Of a stretch of 64,000 nt of DNA, positions 63,068 to 64,000 are shown in pieces. This stretch comes from JAOPZW01 sp963807305 (lineage in GTDB: Bacteria > Actinomycetota > Thermoleophilia > Solirubrobacterales > Solirubrobacteraceae). The position numbers and the translations under genes are program-made. The notes under the pieces were generated by a model. That model did not search any database and had not been told where the DNA came from. It saw nothing but the letters and a program-made list of their open reading frames with translations. Positions within the stretch are counted from its first letter, which is position 1, and each line of letters begins with the position of its first letter. Location: assembly GCA_963807305.1 (NCBI GenBank), contig CAWEBN010000002.1, positions 62,001-126,000 of the forward strand, written 5' to 3'.

Positions 63068-63111
63068 GTTCTGGCAAAGACGGTGGACCCGCACGACAGC
63101 CGGCCTGCGTC

Positions 63112-64000
63112 ATGGCCGTGCTGCTCGCGGCGGGGATGACCTACGCGCTCTCCCAGACGCTGATCCTCCCGGCGCTGCCCGCGCTGGTACGCGAGCTCGG
63201 CGCCAGCCCGCTGGCCGTGTCCTGGCTTCTGACGGCGTACCTCGTCGCCGCTTCCGTGGCGACGCCGCTCATCGGGCGGCTCGGCGACCTGTTCGGTCGC
63301 GGGCGGGTGCTGACGTGGGTGATGGCCATCTTCTGCGTGGGCTCGATCGTGTGCGCGGTCGGGCAGTCCCTGCCGCTGCTGGTGCTCGGGCGCATCCTGC
63401 AAGGGGTCGCCGGCGGCATCTTCCCGCTGGCCTACGGGATCATCCGCGACACGTTCCCGACCGCCGCGCGCATGCGCGCGATCGGGAGCCTGTCGGTGAG
63501 CCTGGGGGTCGGGTCCGCGCTCGGGCCGGCGATCGCCGGGGTCATCGTGGATCGCGCGGGCCCCTCGGCCGTCTTCTGGGTGGGCATGATCGGCGCGATC
63601 CCCGCCCTCGCGGCCCCGCGCATCGTGCCCGAGCGACCGGCGGGTCCTCGCGCTCGCATCGACTGGCAGGGGGCAATCTGCTCGCCGGCGCGCTCACGGC
63701 CCTGCTGATCGTGATGACGCAGGGGCAGCGGCTGGGCTGGACGTCCGCTGCGACGCTCGGCGTCGCCGGTGTCGGTGCGCTGCTCGCGCGTTGGTGGGTC
63801 GCCGTCGAGAGCCGACGCGCCGCGCCGCTCATGGATCTCGCGCTGCTGCGCCGGCGCACCCTCGCGCTGACGAACGCCGCTGCGCTGTGCGTCGGTTGCG
63901 GGATCTTCATGGCCTACGTGCCGCTCGCGGCGATCGCCCAGGCGCCGCGCGCGACCGGCTACGGCTTCGGCCTGTCCGTCGCGGCGGCCGGAGCGCTGCT
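63112..64000 (+). pseudogene. MFS drug/metabolite transporter, frameshifted and cut by window edge
   Basis: The first 187 residues carry five or six membrane helices with the MFS motif A loop (GRLGDLFGRGRVL) and motif C-like GSALGPAIAGV, of the EmrB/QacA (14-helix) type. At a run of five G (63669-63673) the frame is lost; adding one G restores NLLAGALTALLIVMTQGQRL and further helices to the window end. A homopolymer error in the assembly is as likely as a true lesion. The start is uncertain. Probable export or uptake of a pathway compound. Confidence 0.72.

Overview
The window reads as chromosome of a GC-rich actinobacterium. Dense SDRs, acyl-CoA enzymes, TetR/GntR regulators, a class III polyhydroxyalkanoate synthase and secreted RTX-type proteins would fit Thermoleophilia (Solirubrobacterales), but that placement is an inference from protein style, not from a marker gene. 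About 60 intact protein genes, one tRNA, one riboswitch and about a dozen broken genes or remnants are supported.

Layout. (1) 1-3.98 kb: a complete trans-4-hydroxy-L-proline catabolic cluster: a divergent aldehyde dehydrogenase cut by the window edge, a GntR/FadR regulator, a DapA-family deaminase, an epimerase and a FAD amine dehydrogenase, closed by a hairpin terminator. (2) 4.0-7.4 kb, minus strand: a PAS-LuxR regulator, a membrane GGDEF-EAL protein, and downstream of it a class I cyclic-di-GMP riboswitch leading into a 65-codon ORF with a strong ribosome binding site. (3) 7.5-15.0 kb: cupin, secreted serine protease, GH13 enzyme, SDR, two divergent RTX-repeat secreted proteins and an OmpR/HAMP-kinase pair. 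(4) 15.25-21.3 kb: tRNA-Val(CAC) with a frameshifted tyrosine integrase and a probable excisionase, then four alpha/beta hydrolases (three with start-codon or frameshift lesions), then the 3' half of a tRNA-Met gene with a terminator. This is a decayed integration zone. (5) 21.4-64 kb: a catabolic region with a ribose-type ABC importer, XRE regulator, RutA-like flavin monooxygenase, RibBA, flavin reductase fused to a GntR/FCD regulator, thiolase-DUF35 pair, three acyl-CoA ligases, three acyl-CoA dehydrogenases, a CoA-ester-type kinase, enoyl-CoA hydratase, many dehydrogenases, PHA synthase with phasin-like proteins, a dienoyl-CoA-reductase-like flavoenzyme, a GMC oxidoreductase and an MFS transporter.

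The main discovery is in region 5. Nearly every promoter region from 25.4 to 63.1 kb carries a 13-bp inverted repeat close to TGAnTTsAAnTCA, usually 20-110 bp upstream of a start codon. Three copies are exact, seven have one mismatch, and the rest have two or three. Two TetR proteins in the middle of the region have nearly identical DNA-binding segments and are the obvious candidate readers. I infer one regulon that imports and activates an unidentified acid-like or cyclic substrate, degrades it by CoA-ester oxidation, and links the products to PHA storage. The substrate cannot be told from sequence.

Caveats. Seven single-base frameshifts fall in five genes (integrase, two hydrolases, a luciferase-like oxidoreductase and the right-edge MFS gene). 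They may be true decay or indel errors in the assembly. Truncations at 37.2 and 57.08 kb and a 30-residue NTF2-like remnant at 35.4 kb look like real rearrangement scars. I saw no CRISPR array, rRNA or intact insertion sequence.
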